DNA of 64,000 bases from Verrucomicrobiaceae bacterium (GTDB lineage: Bacteria > Verrucomicrobiota > Verrucomicrobiia > Verrucomicrobiales > Verrucomicrobiaceae), in contig JAIBCL010000011.1 of assembly GCA_019694165.1 (NCBI GenBank), positions 62,001 through 126,000 on the forward strand, in the 5' to 3' direction. The notes beneath the pieces are model-generated. The model ran no database searches and was not told the origin of the DNA. It worked only from the letters and a program-made list of their open reading frames with translations. The number at the start of each line of letters is the position of its first letter. The first letter of the stretch is position 1. The position numbers and the translations under genes are program-made. Shown here piece after piece: positions 13,967 to 23,000 of the stretch.

Positions 13967-16900
13967 CTACTTGAACACCTTGTCCTCCGGATTACCGGCG
14001 GAGAGCACGTAGGCCAGCAAGTCGAGCAGTTCGTCGGGACTGAGCACGTTGATCATGCCGGGTGGCATCATGGACACAGGATAGACCTTCTTGCTCCGGA
14101 TGTCGGCGGCGTTGATGGCGACGTGATCGTTTGGGGCGAAGGGGTTCGTCATCACGAAGACCTTGTCGTTCTCCTCGACGATTATGCGGCCGATGACACT
14201 GGTTCCGTCCTTCTTCTCGATCTGTTCGGTGCCGTACTGGTCGGAGATCACCTTCGACGGATCGATGATGTTTTCCATCAAGTCGCGCAGCGTGTAGCGG
14301 CTGCCCGCGCCGGTGAGATCAGGGCCGATGCCGCCGCCGTCGCCATTGAAGCGATGGCAGGTGAGGCACATGGTGGCGGCGAAGAGATTCTTTCCTTGGT
14401 CGTAGTTGCGGCCTTTGATGCCGTCCTTCGCGAGCGCGAGCACGTCTTCGATGGTCCATGCTCGGCCCGGGCCTTTTGGCGGCGTGATGTTTGGCATCGC
14501 CACGGCTTCGTTCCGGCTGGAGAGCGCGTCGAGTTCGGCCACTTCATTTTGCGGCACAAACTTTGCGAGTGCTTCCTTGCGGATGTTTTCGATGAAGCCC
14601 TTGAAGCTGTTTCCGCCCTTCCAGGTGCGGGCGTGCGGGAACCACGAGAAGAACGTCTTGCGCGATTCCGGCGTCCAGCCGGCGGTCGCGTTGCGCAGCG
14701 CAAACATGTAACTGATTTGCTGCTTGTTCGGGCGACTGGCGCTCACGAGTTTCGCGGCGTTGGCGTAGCCTTCATTGCGCGAGAGCAAAGACTCGCTGGC
14801 GATGTCTTCATGGTCGTCTTTCGCGGTCGCCATGAGGCCGAGTGTCTTGGAGACGACGGTCGGCGAATCGAGCACAATGAGAATCTGGCAAAGCTCGCGA
14901 TTGATGAAGCTGTCCTTCGATGGATAAAAGTCGTCGAGTTTCTCGGCGATCTTCGCCGCGACTTCCGGCGCTGGTTTGCCGAGGCGGACGATGGCGAGTT
15001 GGATCGTGCGCAGCACGGCGAGCGTCTGTTCATACGACAATTGAGTGCCTTCGAGCTTTCCGAGCGATTCGAGGATGCGGATTTGCAAAGCGGCATCGGC
15101 TTCATTTGCCGGGCCGACGGCGCCCGACGAGCTGCCAGCGGCAGGTTTGCCTTCGACAGGGGCGACGGGATTGCCGGTACGACCAATGCGCGCGAGAGCG
15201 ATCATGCCTTCGATCACCGCGTTCGGCTCGGTGAGCGCGAGCACTTTTTCTTTCCATTGATCCACCGGCTGGCGCTCGATGACGATGCGCGCCGCAGTGC
15301 GGACGAAACGATCAGGATGCGAGAGATGCGGCAGCGCCTTGTCGATCGCACCCGGCCCGGTGCCGTCTTCGTGCAGTTTTTCCAGCTCGTGACGCAGTTT
15401 CATCTCCGGCGTAAGAGGCAGCGGATCGGCAGGCGCGGTCGATTCCTTGCCGATGTAGGTCACGCGATACAGCGCTGACTGCGTGCGGCGACCACCGATG
15501 GCGAAGTACATCGAGCCGTCGTTCGGATGAATGAGCACATCGGTGAGCGGCAGCGGCTTGCCGCTGACGAACTCTTCCTTTACCGACTCATACGTGCCGC
15601 CCTTCGGCGTGCTGTGGATGGCATACATCGTGCCGTAGGTCCAATCCGCTCCGTAGATGCAGCGCTGATATTTCGCCGGGAACATCGCGCCTGTGCCAGC
15701 GACGACGCCCGTCGGACTGCCGGGGCCGATGTCCACCGTCGCGGGCAGACTGTCGGGATAATACGAAGGCCATTTGCCGCTGCCGCTGCGCCAGCCGTAG
15801 TCGGCACCGCTCACGCAATGATTGATGCGCGTGGGCCGATACCAAGGCGCGCCCATGTCCCACTCCATGTCGGCGTCATAGGTGAAGAGTTCGCCCGCGC
15901 TGTTGAAGGCGATGTCGAACTCATTGCGGAAGCCGTAGCAGAACACCTCGACTTTCTTCAGATCAGGATCGGTTTTGCAGACGTAGCCGCCCGGCGCGAG
16001 AATGCCGCGCGCATGGCCGTTCGCATCCCACATGCGAGGCAGGACGTGGTCTTCATCCCAGGCTTTCGCCGCGCGCGAGATCTCGAAGTTCTCCGGCAGC
16101 TTGGTGTGATTGCCACAGTTGAAGAAGATGGATTTGCCATCCGGGCTGAGCACGAAGCTGTGCGGGCCATGCTCGCCGCCGCCATTGATCGCGCGCAGCA
16201 GCACCGGCTCTTCAAAGTTGCCGTCGCCCTTGTCCTTCATGCGCCAGACGCCGGACTCGCGGCCCTTGTTCGGCGTCGCACCCTTCTCATTGAGCATGAG
16301 GTATAGGCTGTTGAACGCATACAGCAGACCGTGCGCTCCGCCGATCTGCATCGGCAATTGCTCGACCTGCGCTTTGTCGCCACTACCGATCGGCGGCAAG
16401 GTCACGCGATACAGGCTGCCATACTGGTCGCATGCAATGATGCGGCCCTTCGGATCGACCGTCATGCTCACCCAGCTCCCCTGCTCTGCCTTCGGCACGG
16501 TGTAGAGCAGCTCTGCCTTGAAGCCGGGCAGCACATTGATGTCCTTCGGATCAATCGCCGTGCTGTTGTCGGCCATCGCCTTGCGATCGACTTTGCCACT
16601 CTTGCCGCCGCCCTTTGCAAACACATCGCCCCACGGTCCCGCACCATACTTCGCCATCACCACGGCCGGCTGCCATTTGTCGGACTTCGGCTCCGCCGCT
16701 TCCCATCCTTCTCCCGTCTCGACGGTCATCTTCTTGCCTCCCGCCAACACAATGTCGAGCTTCACCACGAGCGCCGCGATACCGCCTTGATTCTGCGCAT
16801 TCACCAGCAGTTCGTTCGATCCCGATTTCAAAAGTTTCGCGACGTCCGCTTTCGCCGGCTGCTGCCAGTCCGGGCAATCCGCCGCTTCTTTGCCATTCAC

Positions 16901-17092
16901 ATTCACCTTCGCTCCGTTGTCACACGACACCTGCAGCGTTGCCGACTTCACCTCGCCCGCGACGTCGAACGACTTCCTGAAAACCGCCTTCTCGTGGTCC
17001 TTCGGCGAATGCGAAGACCAAATCCAAGACGGCTCGGCAAGAGCCGGCAACGAGACAGCAGCGAGGGAGAAAAGCAGGACGAATTTTTTCAT
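13967..17092 (-). CDS. Large PVC-type secreted c-type cytochrome / dehydrogenase-like protein
   Basis: This is a 1041-residue exported protein. Residues 1-19 form a signal peptide. Residues about 20-165 form a lectin-like beta-sandwich (FRKSFDVAGEVKSATLQVS, DNGAKVNVNGKEA), resembling the N-terminal domains of glycosidases. Residues about 190-550 are a beta-propeller of the PVC dehydrogenase type (VLPGFKAELLYTVP, CYGFRNEFDIAFNSAGELF, YDADMEWDMGAPW). HEAT-like helices occupy about 570-860. The cytochrome c domain carries CLTCH near residue 910 and ends in MMPPGMINVLSPDELLDLLAYVLS. It is the second protein of this class in the window and differs from the first by the added sandwich domain, which suggests carbohydrate recognition. 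The gene just downstream is the AraC-MGMT fusion, 83 bp away. Confidence 0.93.
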   Translation of the reverse strand: MKKFVLLFSLAAVSLPALAEPSWIWSSHSPKDHEKAVFRKSFDVAGEVKSATLQVSCDNGAKVNVNGKEAADCPDWQQPAKADVAKLLKSGSNELLVNAQNQGGIAALVVKLDIVLAGGKKMTVETGEGWEAAEPKSDKWQPAVVMAKYGAGPWGDVFAKGGGKSGKVDRKAMADNSTAIDPKDINVLPGFKAELLYTVPKAEQGSWVSMTVDPKGRIIACDQYGSLYRVTLPPIGSGDKAQVEQLPMQIGGAHGLLYAFNSLYLMLNEKGATPNKGRESGVWRMKDKGDGNFEEPVLLRAINGGGEHGPHSFVLSPDGKSIFFNCGNHTKLPENFEISRAAKAWDEDHVLPRMWDANGHARGILAPGGYVCKTDPDLKKVEVFCYGFRNEFDIAFNSAGELFTYDADMEWDMGAPWYRPTRINHCVSGADYGWRSGSGKWPSYYPDSLPATVDIGPGSPTGVVAGTGAMFPAKYQRCIYGADWTYGTMYAIHSTPKGGTYESVKEEFVSGKPLPLTDVLIHPNDGSMYFAIGGRRTQSALYRVTYIGKESTAPADPLPLTPEMKLRHELEKLHEDGTGPGAIDKALPHLSHPDRFVRTAARIVIERQPVDQWKEKVLALTEPNAVIEGMIALARIGRTGNPVAPVEGKPAAGSSSGAVGPANEADAALQIRILESLGKLEGTQLSYEQTLAVLRTIQLAIVRLGKPAPEVAAKIAEKLDDFYPSKDSFINRELCQILIVLDSPTVVSKTLGLMATAKDDHEDIASESLLSRNEGYANAAKLVSASRPNKQQISYMFALRNATAGWTPESRKTFFSWFPHARTWKGGNSFKGFIENIRKEALAKFVPQNEVAELDALSSRNEAVAMPNITPPKGPGRAWTIEDVLALAKDGIKGRNYDQGKNLFAATMCLTCHRFNGDGGGIGPDLTGAGSRYTLRDLMENIIDPSKVISDQYGTEQIEKKDGTSVIGRIIVEENDKVFVMTNPFAPNDHVAINAADIRSKKVYPVSMMPPGMINVLSPDELLDLLAYVLSAGNPEDKVFK

Positions 17093-17175
17093 GATTCTAG
17101 CAAGAGAGGTGCGGTAATACGGCGTGCCAGCCGTGTTTTTGCGGTGGAACGGACCGAAACGCCCGGCGAGATCGA

Positions 17176-18159
17176 TTACGGGCGGTTCCGTGGAGGTGGC
17201 GCATCCCCTTCCCGGTGGGCGCGGTAGGCATCGACGATGCGTTGCACGACGGCCTGGCGGACGATGTCCCGGCCCTCGAAGTGCATGAACTTCACGCCTT
17301 CCACCTCGGGCAGGATGTGCATGGCCTCGGACAAACCCGAGCGGATACCACGACGGAGATCGACCTGGCTGGGATCGCCGGTGACGACACAGCGGGACCC
17401 CTCCCCGAGACGGGTGAGAAACATGAGCATCTGCTCGGTGGTGGTGTTCTGCGCTTCGTCGAGGATGATGAAGGCATTTTTCAATGTGCGCCCGCGCATG
17501 TAGGCCAGCGGGGCGATCTCGATAAAGCCGCGCTCGATGAGCCGCTCGGCCTCCTCGGTCTCGAGCATCTCAAAGAGTGCATCGTAGAGCGGCCGGAGGT
17601 AAGGAAATATCTTCTCCTTCAAATCCCCGGGCAGGAAGCCGAGGGCCTCGCCGGCCTCGACGGCAGGGCGCGTGAGCACGAGGCGTTGGACGACTTTCTC
17701 GCGCAGATAGTGAAGCCCTTGCGCCATGGCGAGGTAGGTTTTGCCAGTGCCGGCGGGACCGACGCCGAAGACCACTTCGTTCGACTGCATGGCTTCGAGA
17801 TAGGCGATCTGACCCCGCGTCTTTGCCAGCACGGGCTGGCGCCGCGTGGAGCCGAGCAGCTTCAGGCTCATGAGCCTGCCGGAGGCGTCCGTTCCCGAGG
17901 CCTCGCGCACCGAATCGAGCACGAGATTGAAAACGGCTGCGCTGACTTCCCCGCCCTGCCGTCTGATTTTCTCCAGTTGCACGAGCACCTCGCGGGTCGC
18001 GGCGATGCCGGCGGACTCCCCCTCCATGCGCACCCAGGCATCCCGGCTGGTGATCTTCACGGACAACGCCTCGCCGAGGCGACGCAGCAACTGCTGGTCG
18101 TTGGCGATGAGTCCCTGGAGGAACTGCGGTGTTTCGTAGGTGATGGTTTCGACGGACAC
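17176..18159 (-). CDS. phoH: PhoH family ATPase
   Basis: PhoH proteins are cytoplasmic P-loop ATPases linked to RNA metabolism. The 327-residue product has the N-terminal KH-like region (LSVKITSRDAWVRMEGES), Walker A GPAGTGKT, FLPGDLKEKIFPYLRPLYDAL, Walker B FIILDEAQN and VVTGDPSQVDL, so the core is complete. I chose the GTG at 18159 because the family begins there (SVETITYETPQ). The longer ATG start at 18327 would add 56 residues of low-complexity Pro/Ser sequence that look non-coding. No ribosome binding site supports either start. The upstream gene ends at 18328. Confidence 0.93.
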   Translation of the reverse strand: MSVETITYETPQFLQGLIANDQQLLRRLGEALSVKITSRDAWVRMEGESAGIAATREVLVQLEKIRRQGGEVSAAVFNLVLDSVREASGTDASGRLMSLKLLGSTRRQPVLAKTRGQIAYLEAMQSNEVVFGVGPAGTGKTYLAMAQGLHYLREKVVQRLVLTRPAVEAGEALGFLPGDLKEKIFPYLRPLYDALFEMLETEEAERLIERGFIEIAPLAYMRGRTLKNAFIILDEAQNTTTEQMLMFLTRLGEGSRCVVTGDPSQVDLRRGIRSGLSEAMHILPEVEGVKFMHFEGRDIVRQAVVQRIVDAYRAHREGDAPPPRNRP

Positions 18160-18327
18160 GGGTGCGGGGGATGATGAAACGGGAAATGGTGAGACGGGCG
18201 GGCGGCTCGGATGCGAACAGACGCCGGGAAGATCGGACACATGTTGCACACGATTGCAGGGATTCACTGTGTGAATCACAGACCTGCCTCGTGAGGCGAG
18301 CACTCTACATGAGGAGTCCCGCTTCAA

Positions 18328-18798
18328 TCACCGGTAGCCATACGCCAGCGCCCAGAAGACGCTCTTTTCGCGCTTGGACTTCACGGAAAAGACGACGGCG
18401 TAGGTGCCGGTCTTCGGCGGGTTGACGCGGACGGCGACGAACATCCCGTTCTTGTCGTCCTTGCGGTCGATGTGAATCGGTTTGCCGGCTTCATCGAGCA
18501 CTTGCAGCTCAAGTTTGCAGCCTTCATTGGCGGTGCCCAGCCAGAAGGCGTACTCATTGCCCTTGAAGAGCTGGTGGCGCACCATGAGCTTCTGCGCGCT
18601 CATCACCTCGCCATGCCAGTAGTCCTCGCGCACGATGAAGCCCTGCTCCACAAAGGGCGAGGCCGCCTCCATCGCGAAACCGTGGGCGTCATCGACCGTG
18701 GCGTGTGAGAGCGGACAAGTGGCCGCAAGCGCCAGCGCCGTGATGACGCCGGTGAAGCGCCGCCGGGCGCGATGCCAGAAGTGGGTACGGGTGCTCAT
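18328..18798 (-). CDS. Small exported protein of unknown function
   Basis: This 156-residue product has a long basic n-region followed by a signal core (VITALALAATCPLSHA). The mature domain of about 115 residues looks like an all-beta domain: LFKGNEYAFWLGTAN, CKLELQVLDEAGKPIHIDRKDDK, and VAVRVNPPKTGTYAVVFSVKS. It resembles a pre-peptidase C-terminal (PPC)-like ligand-binding fold, in which 'pxtGtY.v.v' is typical, but I cannot name the family with certainty. The start at 18798 is preferred over 18831 because it places the signal peptide correctly. It lies between the next unknown exported gene and phoH on the same strand. Confidence 0.65.
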   Translation of the reverse strand: MSTRTHFWHRARRRFTGVITALALAATCPLSHATVDDAHGFAMEAASPFVEQGFIVREDYWHGEVMSAQKLMVRHQLFKGNEYAFWLGTANEGCKLELQVLDEAGKPIHIDRKDDKNGMFVAVRVNPPKTGTYAVVFSVKSKREKSVFWALAYGYR

Positions 18799-18866
18799 AG
18801 GATTGATGTGGCGGTTGTCGGTTGGGGGCATTCTCCACCTCGGTCACTCACGTCAGGTCGAGGCGC

Positions 18867-19700
18867 TCACTTGGTGTTGATGGAGCTGAGCAGCCCGTTG
18901 CAGGTGCCGCCAATCCTGCCGACCGCCTCTTTCGTGAAGCCTTTCGCACCGGCTTCCATGACCTGTTTGACGTCCTCAAGGCCTTTCGAGATCGCGGACA
19001 GCATGGGATGCTTCCGTTTGGATGGGGACATCTTTGCGATGGCTGCGATGAAGTGGTTCACGAGCATTGGCTGGTTCAGCAGCTCCGAGCGGTCGTCGGA
19101 GAAGTTCTTCCCTACGACGGAGGTCACCGCCGCCGTGCCGCGCAGCCAGCCGCCCACGCTCACGCACTGGGACAGATCAGAGTCCTTCATCTGCTCCATG
19201 GTGTCGCGCACGGTTTTCTGCGTGAGGTCGAATTCTTTGCGAATCGCCGGCCAGTTGTTCTTATCTGCGGCGTCGAGGATGCTCTGCGCATGCGGCAGGA
19301 CGGACTTGCTGAGGCCGAGCGCCTTGGCGAGATCGATGACCTCCTTGCCGATGTCCTCGACGGACTTGCGGTCCTGCGCCTGCACAGCCACGAAACCCTC
19401 GGCCACAGCCACGCCGAAGAGCAGCGAGAGGCGCGTGCGGTCGGAGGTGTTCGCGTTGGCAAGCTTGCGCAGTTCCTGCCGCCAGTTCGGCTCCCCGAGC
19501 TTGTCGAGCACGGCAAAGATTTCGCTGGGCACCGGAACCACCACTTCATCGACCACGTAGCCGGGAAACTTTTTCGGATCGAACTGTTCGACTCCATCCT
19601 TCACGCCTTCGGCGAGGGCGGCAGGCTTGCCACCAAGGAGGAGCGTTGCCGCGCAGACCGCGGCCGACCGGAAAAAGGAGGACGTTTTTGTCATGCTCAT
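18867..19700 (-). CDS. Exported helical protein of unknown function
   Basis: This 277-residue protein has a signal peptide (FFRSAAVCAATLLLGGKPAALA). The mature part is largely helical, with no recognised motif: EIFAVLDKLGEPNWRQELRKLA, SLLFGVAVAEGFVAVQAQDRKSVEDIGKEVIDLAKALG, and VKQVMEAGAKGFTKEAVGRIGG. It has no membrane segments beyond the signal and one potential Cys pair. The start is the ATG at 19700 or 19694. It is 68 bp upstream of another small exported protein on the same strand, so the two may be expressed together. Confidence 0.65.
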   Translation of the reverse strand: MSMTKTSSFFRSAAVCAATLLLGGKPAALAEGVKDGVEQFDPKKFPGYVVDEVVVPVPSEIFAVLDKLGEPNWRQELRKLANANTSDRTRLSLLFGVAVAEGFVAVQAQDRKSVEDIGKEVIDLAKALGLSKSVLPHAQSILDAADKNNWPAIRKEFDLTQKTVRDTMEQMKDSDLSQCVSVGGWLRGTAAVTSVVGKNFSDDRSELLNQPMLVNHFIAAIAKMSPSKRKHPMLSAISKGLEDVKQVMEAGAKGFTKEAVGRIGGTCNGLLSSINTK

Positions 19701-20097
19701 GGGGGAAAATGTGAGGGTTGGTCCGATGGACTTCGACGGCCGCAATCAAACCAGCAAAAGATCACACCGCAAGGGATTTGCTGGAGTGGCGCCACGCGGT
19801 GCACCACGCACCACATCGCGGTCCGGCTGATGTCACGGACAATTCTGTGCGACCTCCTTCGGGGCGGGCGACATGCTCCCGCGCTTTCAGCGCCAGCTAC
19901 TTTGTTATTCGAGTGCACCCGCTGCCGGCTCCTGCCAGGGCAGCGCTCGCTCCTCGCCTGCCACCGGCTTCGCCGCCCGTCTGGTCGAGATTCGGAAAAG
20001 CACAAAAAACGCGCGGCATGAATCTTTCCCACGTCCTCAGTCCTTTGCCACACGACCGTCGCCAACCTGATCATTTCTGCCTGCTGACGGATCAAAT
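19701..20097. other. Intergenic region, no gene recognised
   Basis: These 397 bp lie between the large RESPT-repeat gene's stop and the start of the next gene, both on the minus strand. Several short frames cross it without protein-like composition. The only structured element I see is the 10-bp palindrome GTGGCGCCAC at 19786-19795, flanked by CACCGC and GCGGTG. It may hold the promoter for the 18867-19700 gene. No RNA gene was recognised. Confidence 0.4.
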
Positions 20098-23000
20098 TTA
20101 CGGCGACTGCACCCTGAAGAAGCTCGCGCCGTCCGGGACGGTGAAAAGGAACTCCAGCTTGCCTCCGGCGTTGATCGTCGATTGGGGGGCGCTCAACGGG
20201 AAGGGATCGAAGTGGATCAAGTCGGACGACTTCTGCACGCCGAAGATGAGCTTGAACTGATTGGTGCCGGGGAGCTTTTGCAGAAGCGGCACATCCATAT
20301 TCAGGGCTTGCACATCGCTGGTGAGGAAAAGGCCGTTGTTGCGGAAGAAGGCGAGGCGGTCGCTGTCGTTGTGCAGGGGATTCACAAAGGGACTGCCGCT
20401 TTCGCTGTAGAGCGGGTTCGTGACGAGGTTGATCTCCTGTTGATTCGTCAGGCCGTCGCCATCGTCGTCGCCAGTGGGGGAAAGCGCGCGGGCGGTGAGG
20501 GTGATGTCGAAGGGGGACTCGTCGCTGTCGTTGCTGGTGATGCGAAGCGTGGTTGTTCGCGTGCCCGCAGTGGTGGCGGTGAAGGTGATCGGGACGGTGA
20601 TCGTCGAGCCGGGTGCCAGGGTGGTGGTTGTCGGAGGCGCGAAGGTGAAGTCCGTGGCGGTCGTGCTGAGGTTGGCCATGCCGAAGTCGGAGAGCATGAC
20701 TTGGCCGTGGTTGCTGATCAGGATGTTCCGCGTGGCGGTGCTGCCGGTGAGCAGGTAGCCAAAGTCGATGGTGGAGACACCGGCGATGAGATCGGTGGAG
20801 GGCTCGAGGCGCACGTCGAGTTCGGGCGCGGCGAGTTCGAGATGCATCGGCACATCGCACTCGGCCCAGGTCTGGCCGCCATCGACGCTGATCTCTGTCC
20901 AGACATCGAAGAAGCTGCTAATGCGGTAGTTTCCGCTACCGACATTAGTGACGGTGTGGCGTCCGAGTGATGCTTTGGTCGGACTTTCGCGAATGCGAAA
21001 CTCGGCGGGCGAAATCGTGCCGGTGAGGCCAAGGCTGAGCACTTCGGCATCGAAGTAGCGCGTGCTGCCGACAGTCTCGATGAGCGTGAGGTTGACCTCC
21101 ATATTCACATTCGCGCTGACGGAGGAACTGCTGGCACCGTTGCGAGTGAAGCTGGAGGTGAAAAGGCCCGATGCAGTGAACGGTGTCGCAACTCCAGGCA
21201 CGCTTGGAAGCGGTGCAGGCGGTGAGGTGAAGTCACACACGCTGGCCGCGCAGGTGCCATCGGAGCAGCGAATCGGAGTGCTCGATTGCTTGTAGATGCC
21301 TTGAGGCATGAAGTGATCGCTGTGTGTCAGCGAAGACATCACCTCATCCTCCGCCTCGAAGTGCAGCGGCAGATCGCTCGCGCTCCACGTCGCGCCGTTG
21401 TCGTGGCTGATCTCCGTGAAGACATCGAAGAAGCTGAGCACGCTGACGCTGCCGTCAGGATTGGTGACACGCTCGCAGCGTCCACGGGAGGGCAGCGACG
21501 GACTCTCGCGCAGCTTCATCCCTGCGGGCATGGTGCCGCCGCTCATGTCGAACTGCGTGATGTCCATGTTGTAAGTCGTGCGGTCAGCCGTGAGCTTGGG
21601 ATCAGTCCAGAAGACATAACCAAAGGTGAGCTGAGGGCGCGTGCGCGTGACGACTCCAGTGTCGCCAGCTTGATACTCGAGCACCGCATCGTAGTGGCGC
21701 AGGCCTATGAGCTGTCGGTCATCGACGAAGTTGAGCGTGCTGTCGATCAGCGCGGCAAACTGCGCCTGCGTGGGTTTGTCGCCGGTTTCAAAGTAGGTCT
21801 TGATGACATTTCGTGGGGCTTTGAACAAGGGTGGCAGCGGATCTGTGCTGCCAATGCCGAAGCGTTTGGGGCGCGAGGCGTCCACGCTTTCCATTTCCAG
21901 AGCCGTCGTCGCGGCGTGCCAGGTCTGGCCGCCATCGAGACTGAGTTCGAGGAAAACTCTCACCTGGCTGCCAGCGCCGAAACTCCCAGGCACAAGCACG
22001 AGCCGCTGGCGTCCGGTCGAGGCTCGTGTGGGGCTTTCGCGCAGCATCACGCCAGGCAGATCCGTGGTGAGGCTCAGGCCGCTGAGTTCGATATCCACTT
22101 CCTGCTGCGAACCAGACGTTGTCTTGTTCTGCTCCGTCCAGAAAATCCAGCCAAACTGAAGCTGACGGCGCTTTGGCGTCGATGACACACCACTGATGTA
22201 ATACCCGGTTGGGCATGAGCAGGTGCGCTGGTTGACGCCACCCGATGCTTCCGCCGGCAGGGGTCCATCTGGCTCGACGCTCGTCGCGCTGCCGATAACC
22301 AGACCGCTGACGGTGGCGTCTGTGCCTACGAAGTGCAGTTCGAAGTCCGGGTCCACCGCACGATGCGTGGCATGGGCCTCGGTGCCCCAGGTTTGATCCG
22401 TCGCGACCTCCAGCCCCACACGACTACAATTCAGGCGGCAGGCTTCCGCCGCAGGCGTCCATGTGCCGCCGCCATCGAGACTGATCTCGGTGAAGATGTC
22501 AAAGAAGCTGTCGATGAGTGTGCCGTTTCCAGTGTAGCCAGCAGGCTTCGTGCGAATAGTGGTCTGCCCTTGCGAAAGCAGCGTGGGGCTTTCCCGCAGC
22601 ATGAACGAGGCACTACTGACGCCCATCGCGGTGACCGTGAACACATATTTGTCTTCGATGCTTGTCGGCACCACGGTGAAGGTGAACGAGGCTGGCACCG
22701 TGAGCGACGACCAGGTCTGGCCGCCGTCAAAGGAAGCCTTGCAGCGGCACTGACAAGAGATCGTTCTCGCGCCTGACGCACTGGTGAGGGGCTGCGACGT
22801 TGCGAATCCATCCAACGCCAAATCGCGCACCATCACGTTTGATCCGTAAAGGATCGGCGGCGCTCCGGGCTCTGCCTCAAACGCACCGTCACGCGGTGGG
22901 AAGAAGTTCGTGGCGAAGGCATTGTCTTGCGCAGGTGTCGGTTCGAGGTTGAGACGGAGCAGATTGCTGCGCGGCGACCAGACGAGACCGTTGTCGAAGC

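Noticed and set aside
18160-18327. ATG start of phoH at 18327
   Set aside because: The added 56 residues are Pro/Ser-rich and absent from the family; the GTG at 18159 fits the family start. No experimental data decide it.
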